Shown: one piece after another, positions 46,200 to 57,520 of the stretch
How the letters are laid out: each line of letters starts with the position of its first letter
Numbering within the stretch: the stretch's first letter is position 1
Source of the DNA: Tyto alba
Lineage: Eukaryota > Chordata > Aves > Strigiformes > Tytonidae
Direction: 5' to 3'
Assembly (NCBI RefSeq): GCF_018691265.1
Contig: NW_024881283.1
Span: 8,055,731-8,119,730, forward strand
DNA length: 64,000 nt
Program-made: the position numbers and the translations under genes
The notes under the pieces: model-generated
What the model saw: the letters and a program-made list of their open reading frames with translations, nothing else
What the model was told of the DNA's origin: nothing
The model's database searches: none

Positions 46200-46780
46200 A
46201 GGCTGGAAAACGGATCCAATTACAGGAGAAGTGGGTTTTGGGGCCCCTGCTCTGTTCATAATGAAGTGTAATCCTAGAAAAACATGTTGCCAATTACACT
46301 TCAATTGAACCCAGATAATGATGCTTAGACAAGGCCCAGAAAAGATGGAGCCTGGACAGTGAATTCCTTTCTAATGGAGAAGAAAAGTGTTCCTCTGTGG
46401 CAGGTCTGGGCTCCGCTTGGTTCAGGCTCATTGTGATATGAGCAAGAGCCTGAAATAACCAATCTCTGGGTCCTATTTAAATAGTTTTATCAGTGGAAAG
46501 AGTATTAATCTCTCAAAAACACATGTTTATGGGAAGTTTAGTTTGGAGATGTATGTATTTTTAACTGAAATCACTTTGGAAAGGGAGGAGGAGTGGGTCT
46601 CAAAATGGCTAAAATAACACATTTCTAATTCTGCTGGTTCAAAGTAGCGTTTCATTTTGAAATGTAAGCTAACAACAGCTCAGTTTCTTGACCACTTTTT
46701 AGAGTGAAAAAGAAAACAAAGCATCAAAATTATAGAAGCAAAGTGCTGTAACCTAAAGCGAATGTTTTATTCTCATTTTT
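46200..46780. promoter_or_regulatory. AT-rich candidate enhancer upstream of HEYL
   Basis: An AT-rich island in GC-rich surroundings with many TAAT/ATTA and GATAA-like sites and the perfect 12-base palindrome CTATTTAAATAG at 46473-46484, which resembles a MEF2 site. It contains no open frame of note. The functional reading is an inference from composition and motifs. Confidence 0.3.
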
Positions 46781-47579
46781 GGGGGTGTTTACAAACACTT
46801 CTGAAACACCAGCTTTCCACTCCAACGCGGGCTCAGGTCTCTGTTGTTTTGCTCTGGGGAGGGAGGACGGCGTGGCTCAGTCTCAACAGCGGGTGCTGGG
46901 GGCCGTGCCCTGCTCAGCCCCCGTGCGCCGGGCTGGGGCAGGCGGGGGTGAAGGGCAGGCGGTGGCTGGCGTTTGGGTGTTACGGGAGCCGCTTGCAGGG
47001 TGCTGGGGGATTGCAGGCGCCCCCGGGGTTGGCGGGTGCAGCGCGGGTGAGCTGGCGGAGATGGCGGAGGCAGATAGGGAGCGCCCGACCACGCGGCTGG
47101 GCGCCTCCGTGCACGGGCGGCGGGGTGGCTCGGCTGGCCCGAGCGGCGACGGGCTGTTATCGCTGCCACGGTCTTTGCAAAAGGCTTTGGGAAACCCACG
47201 TGTTGCCAGATCTCAGCGCTGATTATTTTTTTCAAAATAAAAGGCATTATTTTTGTACTGTGAACCTCCACTTCAGCTCTCTCCCTCCTCCCCTCTCTCT
47301 CTCTCCCACACGCACACGTTTTTTGCTGCCTTGGGGGATTTGAGCAGTGCAGGGCTCTGAAAAACAGACTCCTACCTCCTTCCCGCAAGCTTAGGGAAAG
47401 CGAGATGCTCTCTAGATGCCAGGCTGCAGGTCAAAGTTTCCAGCATTATGGAATGAGACAAGAAAAGAGCAATTCATCCTAGCGTCATAAAACCTAAAGT
47501 TGGGCTTGGGTCAGCTTGTTTTACAGGGTAGGTCTCAAACGCCCTGGCAGTGCCCTGAGCTGGCGCTTGAAGACTCTCC

Positions 47580-48429
47580 GAGGCTGTGGGAGCGTGGCAG
47601 GGGACCGAGCTCCCGGCGGGACCTCTGCGGCACAGCGCCGGGGTGCCGAACCCATCCCGACGCCTCAGAGCGCGGTGCCACCGCTGCCGTCCCGGCCCTC
47701 GGCCGTGGCCACTGATTAATCCCAGGCGAGGGCCCTTTGAGCGGCGTCCTCAAACAGCACCGCGCTTCGAATAAGCTGGTTTCCATCTGAATCATAAGTC
47801 TCCAAAAGTGCCTGCGCCGCGCAGAGCCGGGCAGACATGTGTGTGCGTGTGGGGCTGGATGTTGATTTTTCCCTGAAACAACTCAAGGCTTTATCAGTCC
47901 CATCTCTTTCCCACGGTTTTCTGTTGCCAGTGAGGTCACTGGTCCCTTTAAACTGGGGCTGAGGCCAATGTGCAGCGGGTGGAAGGGGGGCCGTGGGCAG
48001 AAGGGGGGGACATGAGACGGTTCACACAGACTGTTCCTTTTACAGGAAGACTTGGGATTTCGACCAGCGAGCGGGAGGAGGCGGAGGGGGGGCCCTGGGA
48101 ACCTGGGAGCGCCGGCGCGGCCGCGTAATCCGTCACTCCCGGGAGATGTCTCATTAACCCATTAACCGGGGAGGTTGGGGACGTGCTGGGAGGAGAGCGA
48201 GGGAAAAGCCGGGGGTGTGAAAGGCAGAGTGCGGGCAGGGGAGGAGCCGGGCGAGGCAGGCACGCACTGGGGCCAGCTCCTCCGCGCAGCCCGGGCAGCG
48301 ACAAGCACTTCCCCGAGGCCGGCGGGGAAGGACGGCGGGGATCTCCGGGGCCACGCGTGGGGCAGCCGCGTCGAGCCCACCGGCCTCTTCCCCCAGCGCC
48401 CCGCGGCCGCCCCGGTGCCGCCTGCGAGG
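47580..48429 (+). promoter_or_regulatory. HEYL: HEYL promoter and 5'UTR (CpG island)
   Basis: CpG-rich sequence leads to the HEYL ATG. TTCCCACG at 47908-47915 is an exact RBPJ (CSL) site in reverse, about 515 bases above the ATG. CCAAT is at about 47965, and a weaker RBPJ core TGGGAA is at 48096-48101. The palindrome CACGCGTG at 48352-48359 contains the class-C E-box-like site bound by HES/HEY proteins. The transcription start is not fixed by a TATA box; a start between 47.98 and 48.15 kb would fit. Confidence 0.55.
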
Positions 48430-51400
48430 ATGAAGCGGTTGTGCGAGGAGAGCTCGTCCGACACGGAGTCAGACGGCACCATCGACGTGGGTCGGGAGGA
48501 GGAGTACAGGTGAGCTCCCACGCTGGGGGGGACGGGGTCCGTCCCTCGGCCAAGGCGGGTTTGGGGGTTTTTGGGCAGCTGGGCGTCCTGCGGGGGTCCC
48601 CGGCACCGGGCGCGGCTCTCGCTCTGCCCCGGCGCTTGCAGCAGCTCCCGGGTGCGGGGCTTGCCGGGGCAGAGCACCGGGCTCCGCCACCGACTCGCCG
48701 GGAGTCGCCTGGCACCTTCGCTTAACCCCTTCGGGCTGGGCTGGTCCTGCCTTGGGCGAGGACGGGAGGCGGGGAGCGGGGGGGGCAGGCTGGATCACCC
48801 CAATGGGCAAGTGTGCTGGGCGTTGGGACTGACCCAGCCAGGAAACCCAAGTCGTAGTACAAGTGTTAGGAGCTGATTGCATTCAAGAAAATGCCTCACG
48901 AAAGCCAGCGCAATTGCCTTCTCCTGCCAGGTGGGGAGGAGGGCAGCTCTGATCTGCGTTAGCGGGAGCCCGCTTGCTCGCAGGTCTCTGCACCCCGAGA
49001 TGGGGCAGTCCCCCCGAGAGCAAAGGCACCCGGCAGCTGCCTGGATGCCGCTGCAGCCCCGGCCATCCAAGGGGCTCCCGGGGAACATGGAAGAAACGAG
49101 GAGGTTTTGCGTGAGAAACGCTTCAGCTCTGCTAGATGCATTTGTAATGCACCAGCTGGGGCTTTGATCTTTATTAAAGAGCGAGCCCGCGCACTCCGGG
49201 CAGCGAAGGCTGCCCTGCTTTCAGTATCTCACTTCGCAGGCTCCATCCCATCGCTGCTGAGCTGCAGGGTCAGCTCTGGAGCTTTGCTGCTTGGTGAAAC
49301 AGTGAGGGAACAGCGAGGACGGGACCTCTGCGTGGTTCCCCAGGGCTTCGCTGCGCTCCCCTGGGTTTCGGCGCTGCTGGCACAGGGCATCCCCCGCCGC
49401 CGCTCGCAGCCGGGGGTCCCATGCTGTGTTGGCCCTTGGCGGGTGCGCCTGGGCTCTGGGCGTGCAGACGGCGCTGGGGATGAAGGAAGGGCTCTGTTAG
49501 TTGTTCTCATCCAAAAATCATCAGCTTTTGAACTCTTGTTTCAGTAGCCAAGCATCCCCCTCCCTCTGCATCCAGCGAGGCCCCAGATGAGTTCATTCCC
49601 TTTTCCTGCTTGGTATCCCGAGCGAAGTTGCCCTGGCTGGTGCCAAGCTCCCGTCTCGTGGGACTGAGTTCATGAGTTTTCTTCTCACTGATACGGTCAC
49701 AGCAGTCGGGCATGTCCGACACGTAATGTCCCGCACAAATTCACTGACCACCTTATGCACTTTCCAAGTGCATCAGTATTTAAACTGCCTTCCTCCTGCA
49801 CATGAAATATATCCCACCTCTTCAACATCAGTGCAGCACACTGAGTCTATAGTACCCTGATGGATGAAATAGAGGAATTGTCATAATACTTTATTTCAGT
49901 GAACAGTAACGATGAATTTTTGATCTCTCTCTGGTGCTGCTAATATGTTTGTCTTCTCAAGCCAGTCGTAGAACCAGGCAGATCTGGTGGTATTTGTATA
50001 CTTGTGTATTGTTGCTCATGGCACGCACACACATGGCCAAAAGAGCTGTTCCTGCCGTGGTGAGCTCACACCCCAAGGAAGGTGGTCCTGCACGGGACGC
50101 TGGCGGATCGGGCAAAAGGAAACTCTTCCAGGTGGGGCGCGGGGTGGAGCGCTTAGGGCAGAGGGAGGCAGTCGGGCTGTCTGGCCGGGGTTCCCAGCCC
50201 ATTACCCACTGGTCGAGTGGTTTGGGCAAACCAGTTCCCCTGTAGAGCGGGGATGAGTCACGCCGGGTGTGAAGCTTGGTTCAGTGCGTGCAGCAAGTTT
50301 AGACTGTGGGGTCACTGCAGAAGTGCAAGACACAGCTTGGTTTTGGGGTGATTTGGTTTTTTTTTTTTTTTTTTCTTTTTGTTTTGAATAAACAGCCAAA
50401 GTTATGCTGTAAATCATAAAATTGAGCAAAGAGCAACGCAGAAATTTTAATCATCAGAGAATATAGTTACGGTATCTTTTATGTGGTTCAAATCTGTCAA
50501 ATATATTTTTTTAATGTATTTTGCAGTAAGCTAGGTCTTTATATCCACATCTGGAACTGTAGCTCGCAAACAGCAACACGCTCAGACAGCTCGGCAAAGA
50601 GAGTTTCAAAATTCACTGTTACAGACTCCTTGAGTGTGTACTCCACATTCCTGCGCTGCCAGGCGAATTCAGTACCGGCCCCCTGCACGTGTAACACCCC
50701 GGCGTCCACGCAGAGCCCCTTTTCACATCATACGTGCTCATCATATGTGCATTTATGTATACTGGCAACGCGTGTTTGTACTTGCGAAGCCAGGCAGCAC
50801 CTATGCCCAAAGAAAGCCCACCCAGCAGACATTCAAATAGGGTACTTGTATGGAGATGAGTGGAGCAGTCAGTAGAAGAATGTGTTATTTTGTCTGATTG
50901 TGTAAAACCACTTCTGAAAGCACCTCACTTGGGCCTAACAAAATGTATTTTTAATGGGCTGAGTTTGGTCTAGTTTTTGGCTTGCTGTGCAGACAGCACT
51001 GTCTCTGCAGAAACATCTTTAATAGACTGCTATTAAAATGCTTCATCAAACTGAAAAATATTTTGATTTGACGGGGTGAACCCAAATGCCCCTTTCCAGA
51101 TTTGTATGTCTTACGCGGTCGCCGAGTCCCTCCGGAGCGCTGGGCTGGCCCGGGTTGCAGACGGCCGTCTCGCCTGCGTGTTAACATCGCTGCACCGAGT
51201 TTCGTAAGGCGCAGAAACAGCCCCGAGCTAATCCCGCTTTCTGGAGGGAGAAACCCTGCTTGGGGAAGGTGGAAGGTGGCTCAGCCAGCCTCCCCCCGAG
51301 CCGAGGGGTTTTGCTCCGAGGAGTTTCCCACGGCCGGTTATCCATCGTTATGGAGACTTCAGCTCCGTGGGGACCTAAGGGTTGAACTTTGCCTCCCCGT

Positions 51401-54400
51401 GCGTGTCTAGGGCTGACCTTTGGTGTCTTTAGCCTCACTCCTGCCCACCAGGCACAGGATGGTTTGTGGGGCCCTTCTCCTTAGCTGGTCCCCCCCGTAT
51501 CCCTCATCCCTCAAGCAGAGCTGGTCCCCAGGGCTGCCGGCCAGCAGGCAGGGTCCCCGCTCCGTCACCTCTTGCCGGGCGTTCCCCCTGCCCAGGTCCT
51601 GGCCCCTCTCTGGTTTCGGGGTGTCCGTGCATTCAGAATATAGCAGCCCACCCCAAAAATTGTGGTTTGTGAAGCGACTCTGCAGGAAGCCCTCAGAAAC
51701 CACATCAACGCTGCCGTTAGCCTCACCCTGAGGAGCAGCCAGCCCTTTGCTGCCGCCCTGGGTGGGAGCTCAGATACGTGCTCGTGCTCCCGCAGCTCCG
51801 AGATGCAAAGCCCTGCAGACGGGGCAGGCTCAGACACGAGAGCCGGAAGGTTTGCACATGGAGGGAAAAAAAAAAAAAAAAAAAAGACCACGACTCCCGA
51901 GCTCAGATCACTGCTTTTCCAGCCCCATGGAGATGCCAGCATGGGCTGAGATTGAAGACGTGTGCCTGGTAGCGGATGGACAGTTTGGTGCAGAAATCTG
52001 TCCCAGGCTGGTGGGAGACTTTTGGAGGGGAGAGAGTGGGATTCGAGTCTCCGCTTGGCTCCCCATCCCCAATTCCTGAGCTCTGTGTTGTGGGTAGAAA
52101 TGAGATGGGAACCACAGAAGACATTATTCAGAGAGGGGAAACTGCAGATGGCAAACGTGTGTAAAGCATATGTGCAGTGGAGGTTTCTCCCCAGCTAGCA
52201 CAAGAAATGATTCCCTCTTCTTCCTTTCCAGCCACGTTTCCAGGTCTGTGTCTCCCACTACGACATCTCAGATACAAGCCAGAAAGAAGAGGAGAGGGGT
52301 GAGTCTCATTTCCCTGGACTGGGGTGGCTTTGCTGTGTCTCCCCGGGGGTCAGGCTGGTCCCGGCTGTGTGCCAGGTCTCCCCGTCACCCCCCTGTGCGT
52401 GGTGGGGTGCTGTTGGCACGTCCCTACTGTGGAGACACAGTGCAAAATCGACTTTACACTGTTCCCTGCTCCATCTCCTGCAGAACTCTCCCTACAGCCA
52501 AGTGGATATTTTTTGCAGAGGTTTGGCCTCAAATGTGGCAGAAAGGGGTGGGGACAGGGGTGGAGGAGAGCGATTTCACCTGGGGTTATCACACCAGTCA
52601 GTTAATGTTTCTTTGCTCAGCTTCTGCACCCAAAACATTTATTTATATGGCCCTGTTCAAAGCGCCTCTCTCAACCTGCCATAGCTGTTAATGAGGGCTT
52701 TAAACCCGTGAGCTCTGGTCGTAAATGACCGTGGTTTCTCCTCTCCACTTGGAAATCTCCCACAGATCATTGAGAAGCGGCGCCGTGACCGTATCAACAG
52801 CAGCCTCTCTGAACTGCGGCGCCTCGTGCCCACCGCCTTCGAGAAGCAGGTGTGTGTGTCCCTGATACCCACCCATCCTCCTGCGCGGGCTGCGTTGCGG
52901 CAGCGTTAAGGGTAGAGCCCTCAGAATGAGAAAGTCTGGAGCAATGCTATGTCTTTCTTATCATCATCACTTCAGGGAGTAAGTAGGTGGTGAAACTGGG
53001 TGGTAAAACAATATTGACAAATATTCAGGAGCCCTGGGGAGGATAAATTCAATCCAGAAAGTGTTTTGCAGATATGAAGATGCACAGAAACGGGGATTTT
53101 CACTTTTCATCAGGGGATCTTGGGAAGGAGCTCCATTTTCTATTCACTTGATGTAAAAACCAGAGCCAGTGCCCTGGATGGATGTCTCGCTCCAATCTGA
53201 GCACTCCTGGGCCTCGGGAAAGTTTTGGGGAGGAGTTCATTGGGCAAAACCCAGCTCCTGAGAGGCATAAAGCCATAGACCATAAAATGATGAATCATTC
53301 GTTTTTTCTTGCTCCCAATACACAGGGGTCTTCCAAGCTGGAGAAGGCAGAAATTCTACAGATGACAGTAGATCACTTAAAAATGCTTCATGCCACTGGA
53401 GGAACGGGTAAGAACTGCTCTTATAAGCATATGGGTGAGGTGAAGATGGAAATCTGGAAGGAAAATTCCCCATTGGCCTCAGCAGCAAGTATCTTGGTGC
53501 TGGTGTGCCTTGCTGACACCAGCCAGCACCAAAACGAACGCTGCTCTGCCTGCTTCCCAAGGGAAATATTTTTTAAGGGAGGGCAGATGGATCTTTCCCG
53601 CCCTGTTGTTTCTCATATGGGTCAGCATCCCATGCATCCCATTTGTCAGATTGGGGTATGTGGGATGGCAAGTCCCACAGACCCGCAGGGATGGCACCAC
53701 TGTCACTGTCACACACCCTGCTAAAAGCTGCCCAGCCAGAGACGTGCTTAGTCCTGCTCAGAAATGGAGCCTGCTTCCAGAAAAACAGTATTAAACTCTT
53801 TACCTCCTCCCTGGGATACATTTCCTGCAGAGGCTGAATTCTGCATGGGGACTCTGCAAATAAACAAGGCTTTTTTCCCTTTCTGTTCTTTTTTTTTGTG
53901 TCTCTTGGTTGTTATAAGAAGAGAGAGGGAGCCCTGTGCAAAATTCAACAAAGGTCTTATTTGTACTGAGACCTCAGTACAGACCCTCTGTCCTGTTCCA
54001 GTTAACAGGATGGAGATTACGGCTCCAGTAAAGAAGCCTCTGGCTTGCTTACCACCCATTTTTGGCTTGCTGGGGACATTGCTGGCATCCAGGCTTTGGT
54101 TCAGAGCTGTAACTTGGTCTGGAACATTTGTTTAGATATTCAGTTTGACTGCACTGCAACAAAGGGCTGTATTGTCACGAGAGACCCTGTCAAGCAAAGT
54201 GGTCCAGCGCTTCACTGTGCTGTGACATTCTCTGCTTTATTGCTTATCGTCTCATGAAGCTGCAAGTAGGGAGCAGAAGCCTAAAAATCAGCCGTCGCTT
54301 GCATTTTATCTTGTTGATGTCTGTGGCTTTGAGCTTTCTTGGCCCAGCAATTTTGGTTCTGCCACTGCCCTGTGTCCTTCAGCTGGACATCTGTTTAAAT

Positions 54401-55539
54401 GAGGTACAAAGATTGGGACCCAGGCAGCGGAAAAATGTGCTAAACTGTGCACTGAGGAGACACAGTGTCCCACGGTTCTGCAAGACCAGGGATGGCCCGT
54501 TTGCAGAGAGGGACCCCCTGCCCACCTAGTCCACAGTAATGTCTCCAGCAGCGATAACTGGTAGAGTCCAATAGGAAAAATTTCTTCCTTCCTGAGCACA
54601 GTTAATGAAACCTCTTACTTGTCTCACATGCTGGAGTAAGAGGCTTCATGACCCTGGCAGTTTTATCCCGATGAGATAACCGCAGATGCTATTCTCATGC
54701 ACGCAAACGTCCAGTCCTTTCGGACACCCACTTGGCTATCTGCTTCAGTAATATCACACAGCAGCAAAGTGCCTCAAGTGAAATACACTGCGCATTAGAG
54801 AGGGTAGTGAAATCAAAGCACATTCCTGAGCTCTGCATGGACTTACCGTCACACGTGTTCTCTCCCTACAGGCTTCTTAGATGCTCGAGCTCTGGCTGTG
54901 GATTACAGGAGTATCGGCTTCCGCGAATGTCTCACTGAAGTTGTCAGGTACCTGGGCATCCTCGAGGGCCAAAATGCCGCCGACCCCATCCGGCTGCGAC
55001 TCCTCTCCCACCTGAATAATTATGTGGCAGAAATGGAGCCTTCGCCAGTGGCCACTTCCCTCCTGCCCATCCAGACGTGGCCGTGGTCCTTCCTCCACAG
55101 CGCTGCTGGCCCCGTGCAAATCCCCAGGAGGGAGGCTGCTCCCGCTCCAGTTGTTTTGACTGCATCTTCCCTGGCTTACCCAAGCCCGGCTGTGAGGCCA
55201 GCCCCACTTCGCCGTGTCCCCAGCGACATGCTGCCGTCCCGCCGAAGCTTCCTGGCCAGTAGGATGGCCTCTTCCAGCCGGAGGGCCCGAGGCGCAGGCT
55301 CGTCCGCGGCCGTAGCAGCCGTGCCCAGGATGCCGTCGCCAGCGGGCGTATTGAGAGAGGGCTCGTCCAAGAGCAGCCAAATCGCGACGTTCCTCTTCTC
55401 ACCAGCTTCCACCGGCATCCCTGTTCCACCAGCTTACACGGTGCCTCCTGCCTTGGGCGCTGCTGCGCAGGGACCCGGGATCAGGGTTGGGACATCCAGG
55501 ATCTGCCGCTCCTGGGCAACTGAAATAGGGGCTTTCTGA
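48430..55539 (+). CDS. HEYL: HEYL, Notch-effector bHLH-Orange transcriptional repressor
   Basis: HEYL is a nuclear repressor induced by Notch in vascular smooth muscle, somites and neural tissue. It dimerises through bHLH and Orange domains. Five coding exons (48430-48509, 52232-52298, 52766-52849, 53326-53407, 54872-55539) join in frame to 326 residues (human 328). It starts [20 protein letters not shown], a HEY-family N-terminus. The basic region [16 protein letters not shown] has Gly49 where HES proteins have Pro; helix 2 is [18 protein letters not shown]. The Orange domain (about 119-156) reads [29 protein letters not shown]. The Ser/Ala/Pro-rich C-terminus ends [11 protein letters not shown]. 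In HEY1/HEY2 this site is YRPW followed by a TE-GAF tail, so the tetrapeptide is degenerate, as expected of HEYL. Order next to PABPC4 and NT5C1A agrees with human. Confidence 0.95.
48510..52231 (+). other. HEYL: HEYL intron 1
   Basis: A 3.7-kb intron, CpG-rich at its 5' end and AT-rich around 49.7-51.1 kb, with a T run at about 50359-50376 and an A run at about 51868-51884. No coding exon is seen. It is a plausible place for Notch-responsive enhancers. Confidence 0.6.
52299..52765 (+). other. HEYL: HEYL intron 2
   Basis: A 467-base GT-AG intron with no recognisable content. Confidence 0.8.
52850..53325 (+). other. HEYL: HEYL intron 3
   Basis: A 476-base GT-AG intron with no recognisable content. 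Confidence 0.8.
53408..54871 (+). other. HEYL: HEYL intron 4
   Basis: A 1.46-kb GT-AG intron. No coding exon is seen inside. Confidence 0.8.
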
Positions 55540-57520
55540 CCCTCCCTTCCCCTTCGGAAACAGGAATTCTTCAGCACCCATTGCCCACAGACCTAAGAAC
55601 AAACTCAGCTGAAAAGGCATCTTTCCTGCTTTGCAGAAGCCAAGGATCCATAAAGAAAATTCTCTTTACTCTTCCCTCCCTCCTCGCACGCCTTCCTTGC
55701 TTCACCATCACATGGCCTCTCCCTCGTGACACCTGCAAACGTAAATCACATCCAATTTGATGCACTTGTCTGCACGTGGCTATACTCCAGACCCTTCCAG
55801 CTATGAGGGAGGAGGCACACGCAGATCCCAACCCTGTTCCTCCTCCAGCAAACCCCTCTGCAGAGCCCAGCTTCGCTCTCCTTTGGAAAACAGCCAGCCT
55901 TGAAATACTGTCTTATTTCCTTGGGGACTCAAAGCTGCCAGACAGAGACTTGCTCATGCTGATTCCCTGCGATGTGTCCCCCAGCTGCAGCACCTAATTT
56001 TGGTGTGGTAGGACTGACGCAGCTCACCCCCCTCCCCAGCACTGCTGGCACCCTACGAGGCAGGCTAGAGCTCCCCCAAGCTCCCTTAGTGAACTGCCTG
56101 CCTGCTAATCCCCGTGCTTTCCTTGCCGCATTACCAGCTTTTCCCACTTATGTGCCCTTAAGGTGGAGTGAGGCAACAGTTTAACAGAGCTCGTTCCCAC
56201 AGCCGAGCTGAAATAGCGCCGTGTCTGCAGGGCCTGTGCTGGGTCCCTGCACAAACCCTGCAGGAGCAGCTGGCCAGGCCGCCTGGGCGGAGGGAGGCTC
56301 CCGCAGCCCTTTCTCCGCACCGAGGTGCGAAGAGGCGAGACAGAGGATTTCAAAGGGACGTCTGTCACGGAGGGGAAGACTCTGATGGCCAAAGTGAGAA
56401 GAGAAGGCCTTTCCCTCTGCCAGTCTCCCCGCTGGAGCCATCTCTCCTCTATCCCCTGCTGAACAGCCATGACTGCAAAGGTGGGGAATGGGTCGGACCA
56501 GCCTGCATTTGAAGTGCCTCCGTCGTTCTCTCAGCCCTGCGTCACTCACCCTCTCTTCCCACAATGTCTCTGTTTTCTTTCTTCAGCACCATGTTTTGGT
56601 CTTGCATTGCTCATCCCTCTCCCTGGGCTGGGACTAAAACCCACTGAGGTTTCACTGCAGACCTTGACAAGCTCTGGGTCTGCACTTGTCCTCATTCCCA
56701 AGAGCTTTTTCTGCCTTGGCCTGCATGCCCCTAGATAACTGACACAGCAGATATGCCTCTGCTCCTCCAGCTGTCCTCCCCTCCTCTCTTCTTTGGGCAG
56801 AAAGGAACAGAAACTTGAAGCTCTCAAGCCACCCTGCTCCTGTGACATGTCCCTAACTCCCAGGGTGGCCAGAGCAGGGTCCCCCAGTGCTCCCCTTCAT
56901 CTGAACAGCCCCTGCTCCCTGCATCTGTGCCTTGACTTGCTGGGATACACGTGCAGAATAGCCTGGACCCAGTTGCATGCCCACCCCAAGACGTCTCGCC
57001 CACCTCTACAGCACTGTGACACGAAAAGAGAGAAAAGTGTGGAAAGGTCAGTGGAAAGAAAGGTAAAAAAGAGGGGGAAGATCTCTTTTGAACGGGAGAG
57101 GCTCTCCCCATGCCTCAGGTCAAACGCGCAGCCGGTTAGACTGTGTGGATGAGCTGGTGTTTTTGCGTTCCGACAGATTGTATCTGCCATGTGCATGTCA
57201 ATGTATGTATCTGCTATTGTTTTGAAAGTGAGTCCCTCACCATTGTTTTGATGAAAGTCACCACACTTAACACACAGAAATGCCTCCGCTACTTCTCCTC
57301 ACCCTTGTCCTAAAGTGCCAGAATCAGCCAGGAACAACATATTCCCTTTTAATAAAGTCAGAGTTGGTTCTCGCAGACTCTGGTTGTTCCTGCAGCTGGT
57401 TGGCGTGCTAGAGCTCACAGCAAGTAGCCCGGCCTCACTTTAGACCGTGCAGAGCTGTTAGATTCACGAGCTGTGACATCCAGCAAAGGTGTCAAATAAA
57501 GTCTTTCAAACCCCCGTCCT
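55540..57520 (+). other. HEYL: HEYL 3'UTR with two poly(A) signals
   Basis: About 1.8-2.0 kb of non-coding sequence follows TGA. AATAAA occurs at 57351-57356 and again at 57495-57500, each followed by GT-rich sequence, so two closely spaced ends are possible. Confidence 0.7.

Larger units (their letters stand above)
35801..47600. other. NT5C1A-HEYL intergenic desert
   Basis: Almost 12 kb without a supported protein exon. It alternates AT-rich patches (36.0-36.3, 38.0-38.6, 43.1-43.3, 46.2-46.8 kb) with CpG-rich patches (39.0-39.9, 40.1-41.3, 43.8-44.6, 46.9-47.2 kb). It also carries MIR-like relics, a 24-base A run at 40026-40049 and isolated AATAAA hexamers (38529, 43181). Regulatory DNA for HEYL is the likeliest content. 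Confidence 0.5.
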
